Assembly: GCA_016197205.1 (NCBI GenBank)
Contig: JACPWG010000112.1
Span: 1-50,783 of the forward strand
Source of the DNA: Planctomycetota bacterium
Lineage (GTDB): Bacteria; Planctomycetota; MHYJ01; WSZJ01; JACPWG01
DNA length: 50,783 nucleotides
Reading direction: 5' to 3'
Shown here: piece after piece, positions 6,065 through 16,400 of the stretch
How the letters are laid out: each line of letters begins with the position of its first letter
Position numbering within the stretch: position 1 is the stretch's first letter
Notes under the pieces: generated by a model
What the model was told of the DNA's origin: nothing
The model's input: only the letters and a program-made list of their open reading frames with translations
Databases searched by the model: none
Position numbers and translations under genes: made by a program

Positions 6065-9061
6065 ATGCTCGTCTTCGGTTGCCCCCAATGCGACAACCGG
6101 TTCGAGCTCGACGACTCCCTCCAGGGAAAGCGCGGTCGTTGCGCGCAATGCGGCTGCCGGTTCGTCATCCCCGGTCCCGGCGCGCCGCTGGGTCTCCTCC
6201 TGTCCGCGGACCAACCCGCGGCGGGCGACACCGCGGTGATTCATCGACGGCCGGCGCCCGGACCCGGACCCGCCTCCGCCCCTTCGCCCTCCGCCTTCGC
6301 TCCGGGGCATCCGGCCGCGGGCATGGCTGCCCCGCCCGCTTCGGCCGCGGCGCGGGTCGTCGCCGCGCCGACGCCCCGCCCCGGGCCGGCGCCAGGCGCT
6401 TCTCCGCGGCCGACGTCGATCCCGACGCCGCGGCCCGCCCCCGCCTCGACGCCGCGCCCCGGGTCCGCGCTCCCGCCCCGTCCGATGTCGACGCCGCCAC
6501 CTCGCCCGATGGCCACGCCTCCGCAGCAGCCCATGGGCGCGCCCCGTCCGCACCCGACCCCGGCGCCTGCCGGCCCGCCGGCCGCGCAGTGGCAGCCCGG
6601 CGGGCCCTACGGCTCGCCGGTCGAGCTCGCCCCGCAGGAGCCGCTCCCTTTGCGCGCACCGGCACCCCCTTCCGGCCAGGGGTGGCCCGGCGCGTACTCG
6701 CCGGGCATGCCCGGCGCCGTTCCCGGCATGGCGCCCGGGATGCCGCCCGGCGCCGCGCCCTGGGCGCCTGGCGCGGCGCAGCCTCACGTCCCCGCCTGGA
6801 TGAAGCCCGCCCATGGCGGCCCTACGGCCGGCCAACCGCGGGGCCAGGGGCAGCCGCTCACGCTTTCGCCCGCCGTCTTCCTCGGTGGTGGCGCCGCACT
6901 TCTTCTCGTCATCGTCGGCGGGATCTGGTTCTTCACCTCCGGGCGCGAAACGAAGCCCGCCGTGGTGCTACCCGTGGCGAAAGCGCCGGTCGAGGCCGCC
7001 GCCGAGTCGAGCGCAGCAGCGAGCCGTCCGAAGCTCACCCCCGCCGAGATCAGCGAGAAGTACGCGAGCGCGGTGGTCCTGATTCAGAATTTCGGCGAGG
7101 ACGATAAGCAGGAAAGTCTCGGGAGCGGATTCGTGGTGAAAGTGGAAGGCGTCGTGGTCACCAATTTCCACGTCATCGACGGAGCGAAGAGTCTCAAGCT
7201 CAAGAGGAAGGACGGCAAGTTCTTCGATGTGCAGGACGTCCTTGCCTTCGACTCGAAGAAGGACTTCGCGATCCTCCGTGTTGCCAACCCCGGGGACCCC
7301 TCGGGCTGGACGACGGTCGTGCTGGGCGATTCGGACGCGGTGAAGGCCGGCGCGCGGGTCGTCACCCTTGGCCACTCCCTCGGACTGGAATACACGCTCT
7401 CCGACGGCCTCTGCAGCGGAAAGCGGGAGCTCAAGGACGAGGGCGTCGTCTACCTCCAACACAGCGCCCCGATCTCGGGAGGCAACAGCGGTGGGCCGCT
7501 CTTTGACGAGTCCGGCGAGGTGATCGGGATCAACACCCTGGGCAGCGTGGTAGCGTACGCCCAGAACTTGAATTTTGCCCTGCCCATCAATGATGTCAAG
7601 GGCGGACTGTCCCTCGGCTCGGCGATGCCGCTTTCCCAGGCGGTCGCGGAGGGGGGAAAACGCTCGATCGGTGACTTGGTTCGGCAAGGGGCCGCTCTCC
7701 TGAAACAGGGACAGTCCCGGCACGCCTACGTGCTCTTCAAGAACGCATATGAAAAGGACCCGAAGAACCTGGAAGCCGTCCTCGGCTATGCCGAGTGCCT
7801 GCGGCACGTCGGGCAGGACCACCTCGCGCGCGAGAAGTACCTCGAGGCCCTCGCGCTCCAGGCCGACTCGGTGCAGGCGTTCCGTGGGCTCGGCTTCTCC
7901 TATCTCTACACGGACGATGCGCCGAGGTCCATGCTCGCCTTCCGCGAGGCGTTGCGGCGCAAGAACGAAGATGTCGCGACCCTGTTCGGCATGGCCGCCA
8001 CCTTCTTGAATCTCGGCTCGAAGAAGGACGCCACCGCCCACTTGACCAAAGCCTGCGGGCAACCCTCCGACCAGCTCGAGCTGCACGACCTGATCTTCGC
8101 GATCTTCCTGAGCGCCGATCTCGGCGAAGCCTCGAAGGCCGATCAACTTCTGGACCGCCTCCCGAAGGACAAGTCCTTCGACGGTACCCGCCGGATCGCG
8201 AAAGGGGTCATCGCTCTCGGTGCGGGACGCGTGCCCGAGGCGGTCGAAACCCTCGCGCGCGCGGTCGAGGCCGATCCGGAGCAGGCCTTCGCGCACTACC
8301 AATATGCCCGAGCCCTCCGCGCGGCCGGAAAGGACGACCAGGCGATCGTGGAGTACCAACACTCGATCACGAGCGACCGCTCCTTCTACCGGGCCCTCAA
8401 GGAACTGGCCCGGCTGTACGACGCCCGGAAGCTCCTCCACGAAGCGGTGACCTACTATCGCACTTGCCTCTCGCTCAACCCAGGGGATCTCGAGGCGAAC
8501 CTCCGTCTCGCGCAGATCCTCCGCGACGTCGGGCAGGCCGACGACTCCATCCCCTTCCTCGAGTCGGCGCTCAAGAATTCCCCCGGCTATCGCCCCTGCC
8601 AGCTTGCGCTCGGCGAGGCCTACGCCGCCGCGGGCCAGCGTGAGAAGGCGTGCGACCTCCTGGCCCCGCTGGCCAAGGCGAACCCGCCCGACCCGGAGGC
8701 GAAGCTCGCCCTCGCCGAGGTCTACCTGGACCAGGGCCGCGCCAACGACGCGCTCGAGCTGGTCCTGTCGGCGCAGACCGCGGGCCCGCTCCTCGCGCGG
8801 AAGCTCGCCCTCCTCGGCCGCACGCTTTCGGACAAGGAGAAGTTCGACGCCGCGGCCGCCTGCTACGAAGAGGCGGTCGCGCTCGCGCCGGAAGTCGGGA
8901 CCTACCGCTTCGAACGCGCCGTCGCCTACGCCCGCTACAACGTCCTCATGGGCGCGGCGGCGCTGAAGGCATTTATCGAGTGGGGCGAGAACCGCGAGGA
9001 GGAGCGGCAGCGACGGAACGAAGCGATCCGGCTCCTCAACACGATCCTCCGCGCGCGCTGA
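6065..9061 (+). CDS. Membrane-anchored zinc-ribbon/HtrA-like serine protease/TPR protein
   Basis: A 998-residue multidomain protein. Residues 1-35 are a zinc ribbon with CxxC pairs at C6/C9 and C26/C29 (MJ0042-like). A roughly 220-residue Pro/Ala-rich linker and one transmembrane helix (about 270-292) follow. Next is a trypsin-like protease with NFHVID (His near 368), KKDFAIL (Asp near 400) and GGNSGGPL (Ser near 475). About thirteen TPR-like helical repeats fill residues 540-990. No PDZ domain is apparent, unlike classical DegP/HtrA; the TPRs may recruit substrates instead. ATG 6065 follows GGAAGGAG at good spacing, so the ATG 33 bases upstream is rejected. A role in envelope protein quality control or signalling is inferred. 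Confidence 0.85.
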   Translation: MLVFGCPQCDNRFELDDSLQGKRGRCAQCGCRFVIPGPGAPLGLLLSADQPAAGDTAVIHRRPAPGPGPASAPSPSAFAPGHPAAGMAAPPASAAARVVAAPTPRPGPAPGASPRPTSIPTPRPAPASTPRPGSALPPRPMSTPPPRPMATPPQQPMGAPRPHPTPAPAGPPAAQWQPGGPYGSPVELAPQEPLPLRAPAPPSGQGWPGAYSPGMPGAVPGMAPGMPPGAAPWAPGAAQPHVPAWMKPAHGGPTAGQPRGQGQPLTLSPAVFLGGGAALLLVIVGGIWFFTSGRETKPAVVLPVAKAPVEAAAESSAAASRPKLTPAEISEKYASAVVLIQNFGEDDKQESLGSGFVVKVEGVVVTNFHVIDGAKSLKLKRKDGKFFDVQDVLAFDSKKDFAILRVANPGDPSGWTTVVLGDSDAVKAGARVVTLGHSLGLEYTLSDGLCSGKRELKDEGVVYLQHSAPISGGNSGGPLFDESGEVIGINTLGSVVAYAQNLNFALPINDVKGGLSLGSAMPLSQAVAEGGKRSIGDLVRQGAALLKQGQSRHAYVLFKNAYEKDPKNLEAVLGYAECLRHVGQDHLAREKYLEALALQADSVQAFRGLGFSYLYTDDAPRSMLAFREALRRKNEDVATLFGMAATFLNLGSKKDATAHLTKACGQPSDQLELHDLIFAIFLSADLGEASKADQLLDRLPKDKSFDGTRRIAKGVIALGAGRVPEAVETLARAVEADPEQAFAHYQYARALRAAGKDDQAIVEYQHSITSDRSFYRALKELARLYDARKLLHEAVTYYRTCLSLNPGDLEANLRLAQILRDVGQADDSIPFLESALKNSPGYRPCQLALGEAYAAAGQREKACDLLAPLAKANPPDPEAKLALAEVYLDQGRANDALELVLSAQTAGPLLARKLALLGRTLSDKEKFDAAAACYEEAVALAPEVGTYRFERAVAYARYNVLMGAAALKAFIEWGENREEERQRRNEAIRLLNTILRAR

Positions 9062-9198
9062 CCCGTTCTCCGCTACCGTCGTCCGTCCCGCCATGCTCCC
9101 CTTCCAGCCATGGATTGCGCCATCGGCCCTGCCCACCCGCGAGCGGACCCGTCGCGCCACGCTGGGTCTTCGCCCCTGCCCCCGCCCACTCTCTTTCG

Positions 9199-9228
9199 TT
9201 GCCCCCCTCGGCCTGTCCGTTGTAGAAT
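9199..9228 (+). promoter_or_regulatory. Putative promoter of aceE
   Basis: TTGCCC (9199-9204), an 18-base spacer and TAGAAT (9223-9228). The start codon is about 115 bases downstream. The same -10 hexamer, TAGAAT, occurs before crcB and before the subtilase gene. Confidence 0.45.
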
Positions 9229-9343
9229 CACGCCACCGCGAGACGGCGCGGCCCGCCCCCGTTCCCCACGACTGGGCGGCGGGCGCGTCCCGGCCGCACC
9301 CGCCTCGCGCCTGCTTCCTACGCTCGAGACTGAGGGACCACGG

Positions 9344-12022
9344 ATGATCTTCGACGAATTCAAACATCAGCTCCCGGACGGCGACGAAAGCGAGACCCGC
9401 GAGTGGATCGAGTCCCTGGACGCGCTCGTGGAGCACAAGGGCCGCAGCCGCGCCCAGTTCGTCCTCTACAAACTCCTCAAGCGCGCCCGCATGCTCAACC
9501 TCGGCCTCCCGCCCACCACGCAAACGCGCTACATCAACACCATCAGCCCCGAGCAGGAGCCCCCCTTCCCCGGCGACACCAAGCTCGAGCTCCGCATCCG
9601 CCGCCTCATCCGCTGGAACGCCGCCGTCATGGTCATCCGCGGCAACAAACACTACCCCGGCCTCGGCGGCCACCTCGCGACCTACGCCTCCTCCGCCAGC
9701 CTCTACGAGGTCGGCTTCAACCACTTCTTCCAGGGCAAGGACGGCGACGCGGTCGGAGATCACGTGTTCTTTCAAGGCCACTCCGCGCCCGGCGTGTACG
9801 CCCGCGCCTTCCTCGAAGGCCGCATCTCCGAGGAGCAGCTCGAGCACTTCCGCCGCGAGGTCCAGGGGAAAGGGCTCTCGAGCTACCCGCACCCGCGCCT
9901 CATGCCGGAGTTCTGGGAGTTTCCGACGGTCTCCATGGGCATCGGCCCCATCAACGCCATCTACCAGGCGCGCTTCAACCGCTACCTCCAGGGGCGCGGC
10001 ATCGCGAATACCCGCGGCTCCAAAGTCTGGGCCTTCGTCGGCGACGGCGAGACGGACGAGCCCGAGGCCCTCGGCGCGGTGACGCTCGCGGCGCGCGAGG
10101 GACTCGACAACCTGATCTTCGTCGTCAACTGCAACCTCCAGCGCCTCGACGGCCCGGTCCGCGGGAACGGCAAGATCATCCAGGAGCTCGAGGCGGTCTT
10201 CCGCGGCGCCGGCTGGAACGTGCTCAAGGTCATCTGGGCGAGCGAGTGGGACAAGCTGCTGGCACGGGACATCGACGGCGCCCTCGTCGAGAAGATGGGG
10301 GAGACGCTCGACGGCGACTACCAGCGGTTCGAGGCCTCGCCCGGCTCCGTGATCCGCGCGGAGTTTTTCGGGCCGGATCCGCGCCTGGGCAAGATCGTCG
10401 AGGACTACAGCGACCTGCAGCTCGAGCGGCTCCGGCGCGGCGGCCACGACATCCACAAAGTCTACGCCGCCTTCAAGGCCGCGGTCGAGCACCAGGGCTC
10501 GCCGACCGTCGTGCTCGCGAAGACCGTGAAGGGCTGGACCCTCGGCGAGAAAATCGAAGGGCGCAACGTGGCCCACCAGGCGAAGAAGGTCACGGAGGAC
10601 GAGATCAAGGCCTTCCGCGACCGCCTGGAGCTGCCGATCCCCGACTCCCAGCTCCACGACCCGCCGTACTTCCACCCGGGTCCGGACAGCGACGAAGTGC
10701 AGTACATGCTCGAACACCGTCGCGCGCTCGGCGGCTGCATGCCGCGGCGGCGCGTCCTGCCCGTCGCGATCGACCTTCCGAAGGAGGACGTTTTCGCGGA
10801 GTTCTCGAAGGGCTCGGGCGCATCGCCCGTCTCGACCACCATGGCCTTCGTGAACCTGCTGCGGAAGCTCGCGAAGCACAAGGAGCTGGGCCGACGGGTC
10901 GTCCCGATCATCCCGGACGAGGCGCGGACCTTCGGCATGGAGGCGATGTTTCGGGAGTTCAAGATCTACGCCGCGCAAGGCCAGCGCTACACCCCGATCG
11001 ACGCGAAGGCCCTCCTCAGCTACACGGAAGGGCAGGACGGACAGCTCCTGGAAGAGGGGATCACGGAGGCCGGCTCGCTCGCGAGCTTCACGGCCGCGGG
11101 GACGAGCTACGCGACCCACCGCCAGCCCATGATCCCGTTTTTTATTTTCTACTCGATGTTCGGCTTTCAGCGGGTGGCGGACCTGATCTGGGCCTTCGGC
11201 GACGCGCGCGGGCGCGGCTTCCTGATGGGGGCGACCGCGGGCCGGACGACGCTGAACGGCGAGGGCCTGCAGCACCAGGACGGGCACAGCCCGGTGCTGG
11301 CATCGACGCATCCGTCGTGCATCGTCTACGATCCCGCCTTTGCCTACGAAGTGGCGGCGATCGTCGAGGCGGGGATGAACCGGATGTGGGGCGGGGCGGG
11401 GGAGGATGTTTTTTATTACATCACGATCTACAACGAGAACTATCCGATGCCCGCGATGCCGGAGGGCGTGCGGGAGGGGATCCTGAAGGGGCTGTACAAG
11501 TACCGGCCGGCGGCCACCTCGGGCCGGTTCCGCGCGCAGCTCCTGGGGAGCGGGCCGATCCTGCCGGCGGCGCTCAAGGCGCAGGAGATCCTGGCGGAGA
11601 AGTACGAGGTGGCGGCGGACGTATGGAGCGCAACGAGTTATCGGGAGCTGCGGCGGGACGGGCAGGAGTGCGACCGCTTCAACCGGCTGCACCCGGACCA
11701 GCGGCCGCACGTGCCGTACGTCGCGCGCCTGTTGGCGGACACCGAGGGGCCGATCGTGGCGGCGAGCGACTACATGAAGGCGGTGCCGGAGCAGATCCTG
11801 CGCTGGGTGCCGCGGGACTTCACCGTGCTCGGCACCGACGGCTACGGCCGGAGCGACACGCGGCCGGCGCTGCGCCGGTTCTTCGAAATCGACGCGGAGC
11901 ACATCGTCGTGGCCGCGCTGAGCGCGCTGGCGCGGTCGAAGCGCATCCCGTCGACGACGGTCGTGCACGCGATCGCGGAGTACGGCATCGACCGGGACGC
12001 GGCGAACCCGTCGGGGCGGTAG
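9344..12022 (+). CDS. aceE: Pyruvate dehydrogenase E1 component, homodimeric type
   Basis: An 892-residue thiamine-diphosphate enzyme close in length to E. coli AceE (887). It decarboxylates pyruvate and acetylates the lipoyl group of E2. The N-terminus (about residue 12 on) has ETREWIESLDALVEHKG; a GDGETDEPE...NCN segment near 232-270 is the ThDP-binding motif; LNGEGLQHQDGHSP and AGMNRMWGG are typical AceE blocks. ATG 9344 follows GAGGGA. No E2 (aceF) or E3 (lpd) gene follows here, which is unusual because these are often clustered. The last 114 bases are repeated at 17775-17888. Confidence 0.95.
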   Translation: MIFDEFKHQLPDGDESETREWIESLDALVEHKGRSRAQFVLYKLLKRARMLNLGLPPTTQTRYINTISPEQEPPFPGDTKLELRIRRLIRWNAAVMVIRGNKHYPGLGGHLATYASSASLYEVGFNHFFQGKDGDAVGDHVFFQGHSAPGVYARAFLEGRISEEQLEHFRREVQGKGLSSYPHPRLMPEFWEFPTVSMGIGPINAIYQARFNRYLQGRGIANTRGSKVWAFVGDGETDEPEALGAVTLAAREGLDNLIFVVNCNLQRLDGPVRGNGKIIQELEAVFRGAGWNVLKVIWASEWDKLLARDIDGALVEKMGETLDGDYQRFEASPGSVIRAEFFGPDPRLGKIVEDYSDLQLERLRRGGHDIHKVYAAFKAAVEHQGSPTVVLAKTVKGWTLGEKIEGRNVAHQAKKVTEDEIKAFRDRLELPIPDSQLHDPPYFHPGPDSDEVQYMLEHRRALGGCMPRRRVLPVAIDLPKEDVFAEFSKGSGASPVSTTMAFVNLLRKLAKHKELGRRVVPIIPDEARTFGMEAMFREFKIYAAQGQRYTPIDAKALLSYTEGQDGQLLEEGITEAGSLASFTAAGTSYATHRQPMIPFFIFYSMFGFQRVADLIWAFGDARGRGFLMGATAGRTTLNGEGLQHQDGHSPVLASTHPSCIVYDPAFAYEVAAIVEAGMNRMWGGAGEDVFYYITIYNENYPMPAMPEGVREGILKGLYKYRPAATSGRFRAQLLGSGPILPAALKAQEILAEKYEVAADVWSATSYRELRRDGQECDRFNRLHPDQRPHVPYVARLLADTEGPIVAASDYMKAVPEQILRWVPRDFTVLGTDGYGRSDTRPALRRFFEIDAEHIVVAALSALARSKRIPSTTVVHAIAEYGIDRDAANPSGR

Positions 12023-12222
12023 GGGCGGGGAGGGGCGGGGAGGGGCGGCGCCCTGGGGCGAACGGCTCCCCCATCGCAAGCGCCCACCGTTGTGCGCGTC
12101 GTTCAGCCGGTGGGCCGCCGAGCCGCTTGGCTGTCATTCTAATTCTACTCTAATTTCGCGGATTCGAGGTTGTCACTCTCCGCCAAAGCGGCAACTCCAC
12201 GACGTTCTCGCAGTCCGTCACC

Positions 12223-12978
12223 GTGAAGGACATGGAAAAGCCGTCGATCACGGCCCCGGCGAACGTCACGGTGAACACAGATCCGGGGAAGTGCACGACC
12301 GCCGTGGCCAACGTCAACCTGGGCACGCCGGAGACGAGCGACAACTGCGGCGTGCAGGCCCCCACGAACGACGCGCTGGCCAACTTCGGCGCGACCGGCT
12401 TCCCGAAGGGGACGTCCACCGTCCACTGGCAGGTGAAGGACACGAGCGGAAACCCCAGCAACGTCGCGTCGCAGACCGTGACGGTCGAGGACCATGAGAA
12501 GCCGATCGTGACCTGCTCGGTGGCCCAGGGCAGCCTGTCGCCGCCCAACCATGACCTGGTGAACGTCGGTCTCGCGATCACCGCGACCGACAACTGCGAG
12601 GTGGCGTCGGTGCAGACCTTCGTCTACGCCGACGAGGACGACGAGATGGCGACGGGGGACGGGACCCACTCGCCGGACGCCAAGAACGCGGCGGCCGGCA
12701 CCCTCGTCCTCCGGTCCGAGCGGCGCGGCGACGCCGACGGTCGCGTGTACGTGATCGTCATCCTGGCGACCGACGGGTCGGGCAACGTGGGCTCGAGCTG
12801 CTGCACCGTGACGGTGGCGCGCGACCAGAGCGCCAAGTCACAGCAGTCGGTCTCCGGCCAGGCCGCCGGGGCGCAGGCCCAGTGCGCGGCCTTCGCCGCC
12901 CATGCCCAGGGGCTCGGCTCGATCCCCGCGGGCTTCTTCGTGGTCGGCGACGGGCCGACCATCGGACCCAAGCAGTAG
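12223..12978 (+). CDS. HYR (hyalin repeat)-domain protein, 5' truncated
   Basis: About 251 residues beginning in the middle of an Ig-like HYR repeat: EKPSITAPANVTVNTDPG, a cysteine pair typical of the fold, then VEDHEKPIVTC opening the next repeat. HYR domains are extracellular adhesion or surface modules. The frame is open back to a TAA at 12151-12153 and that extension reads SGNSTTFSQSVTV, the normal end of a preceding HYR repeat. There is no signal peptide or ribosome site, so the 5' part has been lost by rearrangement downstream of aceE. GTG 12223 is only the first permitted start codon. Expression is doubtful. Confidence 0.6.
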   Translation: MKDMEKPSITAPANVTVNTDPGKCTTAVANVNLGTPETSDNCGVQAPTNDALANFGATGFPKGTSTVHWQVKDTSGNPSNVASQTVTVEDHEKPIVTCSVAQGSLSPPNHDLVNVGLAITATDNCEVASVQTFVYADEDDEMATGDGTHSPDAKNAAAGTLVLRSERRGDADGRVYVIVILATDGSGNVGSSCCTVTVARDQSAKSQQSVSGQAAGAQAQCAAFAAHAQGLGSIPAGFFVVGDGPTIGPKQ

Positions 12979-13012
12979 GGAGGCGACGCCTCGAAGTGGA
13001 TTGGTAGTCCGG

Positions 13013-13054
13013 GCATCCCCCGCGCCGCACGGTGCGGGGGATGCCTTTGTTTTT
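13013..13054 (+). terminator. Rho-independent terminator after the HYR gene
   Basis: An 11-bp perfect stem, GCATCCCCCGC (13013-13023) with GCGGGGGATGC (13034-13044), a 10-base loop, and a T-rich run (ctttgttttt). It lies 35 bases after the HYR stop codon. This is the clearest intrinsic terminator in the window. Confidence 0.85.
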
Positions 13055-13180
13055 AGAAATCCGATGTGAAGCTGAAATCGATCTCTCCGCGCCTTGCCAG
13101 AGATCATCGCCGGTAGAGGACGGTGGACTCAGCGCCCGGCCTCTGCGTCTCCGCGTCTCTGTGTAAAAGTCTCGCATTCG

Positions 13181-13305
13181 ACCCAGACGGCCGGGCCGAA
13201 TTTCAAATTGCAAAAAGTCAAATTTCAAATTTCAAATTCGCCCGCGTCTAGCTGGGACGCGGAGCCATGATTCAGCCATTGGTCGCCCCCGGTCGAATCT
13301 AGCCT
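13181..13305 (+). repeat. Repeat family R4, copy a (AAATTTCAAATTT words)
   Basis: About 125 bp with tandem caaatttcaaattt words followed by a unique GC-rich part. An inverted, diverged copy occupies 50659-50783 and runs off the window end. The adjacent 13055-13180 and 13306-13448 stretches contain word repeats such as gcgtctccgcgtctctg and no gene that I can support. Confidence 0.85.
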
Positions 13306-13448
13306 CAGTTCGGGCAATTGTTTCTGTTTTGACGGCGCAGGTCACCCTAGCCGCCGGCACGCCCGCGGCCGCACTCCCCCCGCTGCCGCCGGCCTCAGGG
13401 GCTCGCCCGAGGCGGGCCGGACTCGCGGATCGCCGCCCCGTCCGGCCG

Positions 13449-16400
13449 TCAGTGCTTGACCCGGTCCCAGAAGACGCCGAAGGTGAAGTACGGGCTGTGG
13501 TCGGGGGCGTGGCACGCCGCGCAGGACTCCTCTCCCGCCTTCTGCAGCGGGGCCTCGCGGGGGGCGCGCGCGTGCCGGCCGCCGGCACCGTGGCAGGCCT
13601 CGCAGCCCACCCCGGTGAGGCCGGGCGTCTCGGCGACGCGCGTGAAGCCGAACGGCCGGCCGTACCCGACCGAATGGCAGGGGACGCACTCGGGATCGTG
13701 CTGGTCCGCGCCGCTCTCCAGCGAGGCCCAGGCGCGCGCGTGCCGCGAGGCCCGCCACGTCTCGTGCTGCGACGCGTGACAGGCGGCGCACGCCTCGCTG
13801 CCCAGGTACGCGACCGCGTCCGGCGGCGGCGCAGCGGCCGGCGCCGCGGGCAGCGCGGCCAGCCGCTCCTTGAACGCCGCCAGGAGCCGCGCCACCTCGG
13901 GGCTCTCCCCGACCGAGTCGTCGAGGGGCAGCGCGGCCCGCCCGTGGACCAGGAGGCCCTTCTCCGGCGTGCGAAAGAGGCGGACGCCCTGGAGCCAGCG
14001 GCCGCGGTCCTCCAGCCCCAGGAGAGGAGCTCCCTCTTCGGGCGGCGCCTCCGCGGCCGGGAGGTCTCCGTGCCCCACGACGACGAGGTCCGCGAGCCCC
14101 GCGACCTCGCGCGCGAGCCGACCCGCCGCGATCTTCCCGGCGTGCGCCACGACTACGACGTAGTCGCACCGCCTCTTCAGCTCGGGCAGCACCCGTTTCA
14201 GGACGCCGACCGGTTCCGCGACGGCGAGCGAGGCCTGCGCGGCGGCCGGCAGCGGGATCCCCGCCGCCAGCACGCCGACGAGGCCGATCCGGAGGCCGGC
14301 CTTCTCCAGGACGAGCGTCGGCTCGAACGCGGGCCGGCCCGAGCCGGTCTCCACGAGGTTCGCCGAGACGAGCGCGACGCCCGCCCGCCTCGCCCCTTCC
14401 GCCAGGAAGGCCGCCCCCAACTCCAGGTCCGTCTCCCCCGGGACGAGCGCGTCGTAGCGCATCAGCCCGAGCGCGCGCAGCGAGAACTCGGCCTTCAGCC
14501 GAAGGACCTCGGCAGGGGCGGGCTGGTCCTCCGGGCGGCCGAAGAGGTCGCCCGCGCCGAGAACGAGCAGGGCGCGCGCGGCGCCTCCCGCGGAGGCCTC
14601 GGCCTCGGCCTCGCCCCGCGCGGCGTCGAGCGCGGCGGCCCGGCGCGCGGCGCCGCCGAGCTGATGGAGGAAACACCCGCACGCGCGCAGTTCGCCGAGC
14701 TCGTCGCCGCTCACGAAGAGGTCCACCCGGGCGGAGCCGGGCGGGATCGGCGCCTCGCGCACGTACCCCTCGACCGGCAGGAGCAGGTGCGTCGGCGTCG
14801 CCATCGCCGGCAGGAGCTGGAGGTCCCCGCGCAGGAAGCCCGTCCGATCGGGCATCCGGATCCGGACGGGCAGCGACGCCGCCTCGCCGGGCTTGAGCGT
14901 GCGAGGGTAGAGCGTGGGTGTCGGCAACACGGTGAAGTCGGACCCGGCGCGCGGCACGACCGCCGCGACGGCGAGCTCGCGGTCCGCCCCATTGTACACC
15001 GGGACGGATACCTCCACCTCCTCCCGCCGGAGCCGCACGCCCACCTCCACGCGCGGCCCGCCGACGCACAGGCCTTCGGTCCGCGGGGCGTCGAGGTAGC
15101 CGCGCAACGCTACGACGAGGTGCCTCGAGGGCGCCCCCGCGCACTCCAGGTAAACGCTTTTCTCGAAGGCGCCGCCGGACGCGGAGCGCGCGTCGAGCCG
15201 GAACTTCGCCGGCAGCTCGCCGCCGGCGGGGAACTCGACGGGCAGCCGCAGACCCGGGAGGTCGAGCGCGGGGCCCGCGCCCCCCGTGAACTCCGCCTGC
15301 CGGATCCGGCAGCCCACGGCGCCCGCGTTCGTGAGGCGCAGGACGCCCGTGAGGTCGCGGGGCTTGACGACGCCGAGGTCGAGCGAGACCCTGTCCTCGC
15401 CGGGCGCGAGCGTGGCGGCCAGCTCGCCCCCCTCCGGCGGCATGGCCGGGCGGGGCGCCTTCTCGGCGTACCCGATGGCGCGGAACCCGGCCAAAACGGG
15501 ATTCACCTTGCCAACCTGGAGGATGACGCCCGCCTGGACGACGCCGGACGCCAGCACCTCGTCGAGCCGGAGCTCCAGCCGGCCCCGTTCCCCCGGCTGG
15601 AGCAGCGAGGGGGCCCGGGCGCTCCCTCTCACCTCGAGCGTGGCGAGCCTTCCGACCACCTCGATCGGGACGGCGGCCTGCCCCGCGTTGTAGAGGTCGA
15701 AGGCGTGCGAAGGCGTCTCGCCGGGGCGGATCACGCCGAAGGACCACGCGTCGTGGTCCCACCGGACGTCGATCACGGGCCGGCCGCGCACGTAGCCGTC
15801 GATCGGGAATTCCGCCCGCGGCCGGCGCGGATCGTTCGACGGAAAAAAAAGGCTCCGTCGGACCGGACCGGCCGCCCCCGCGAGGTCGAGCGTCAGCCCG
15901 ACCCGCAGCCGCCCGCCCGGGTCGAGGCGGCGCGTCCCGGGCAGCTCCAGCTTCACGTTCTCGGCCTCCGTCGGCGGGCCGAGTTCCAGCGGCAGCACGC
16001 CGGCGTTCCGCAGCTCGATCTCCCGCCGGAGGAGCGGTTCGTCTCCGTCCGAGAGGAACTCCCACGCGGGCGGCACGATCTCGAGGTTCGGCGCGGCCGC
16101 GCGCACGATCTCGGCCGCCACCGTGAGGAGGAGACAACCGTCGTTGCGCGGATCGTTCGAGTAGACCCGCACGAATTTCTCGACGTGGGAGGTCGGCAGC
16201 CCCTTCGGCTCGAGCGTGACCTTGAGGTCGAGGGTCGCACCCGGCGCCAGGGTGTTCGTGTCGTAGGTCGGCAGGGCGCAGCCGCAGGACTTCTCGACGC
16301 GGTGGAGGAGGAGCTCGGCCTTGCCGCGATTCTCGAGCCTGAAGACGTGGGAGACCGGCGTGTCGCTCCTCACGCGCCCGAAGACGTGGCGTGGCTCGGC

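Noticed and set aside
6968..12079. Minus-strand open frame of about 1700 codons
   Set aside because: It is antisense to the HtrA/TPR gene and aceE. High GC makes the reverse frame open; the translation is Arg/Val/Asp-rich with no domain, whereas both plus-strand genes are unmistakable.
13181..13305. CRISPR array
   Set aside because: The AT-rich words are too short and irregular, with no spacers of constant length and no cas gene in the window.
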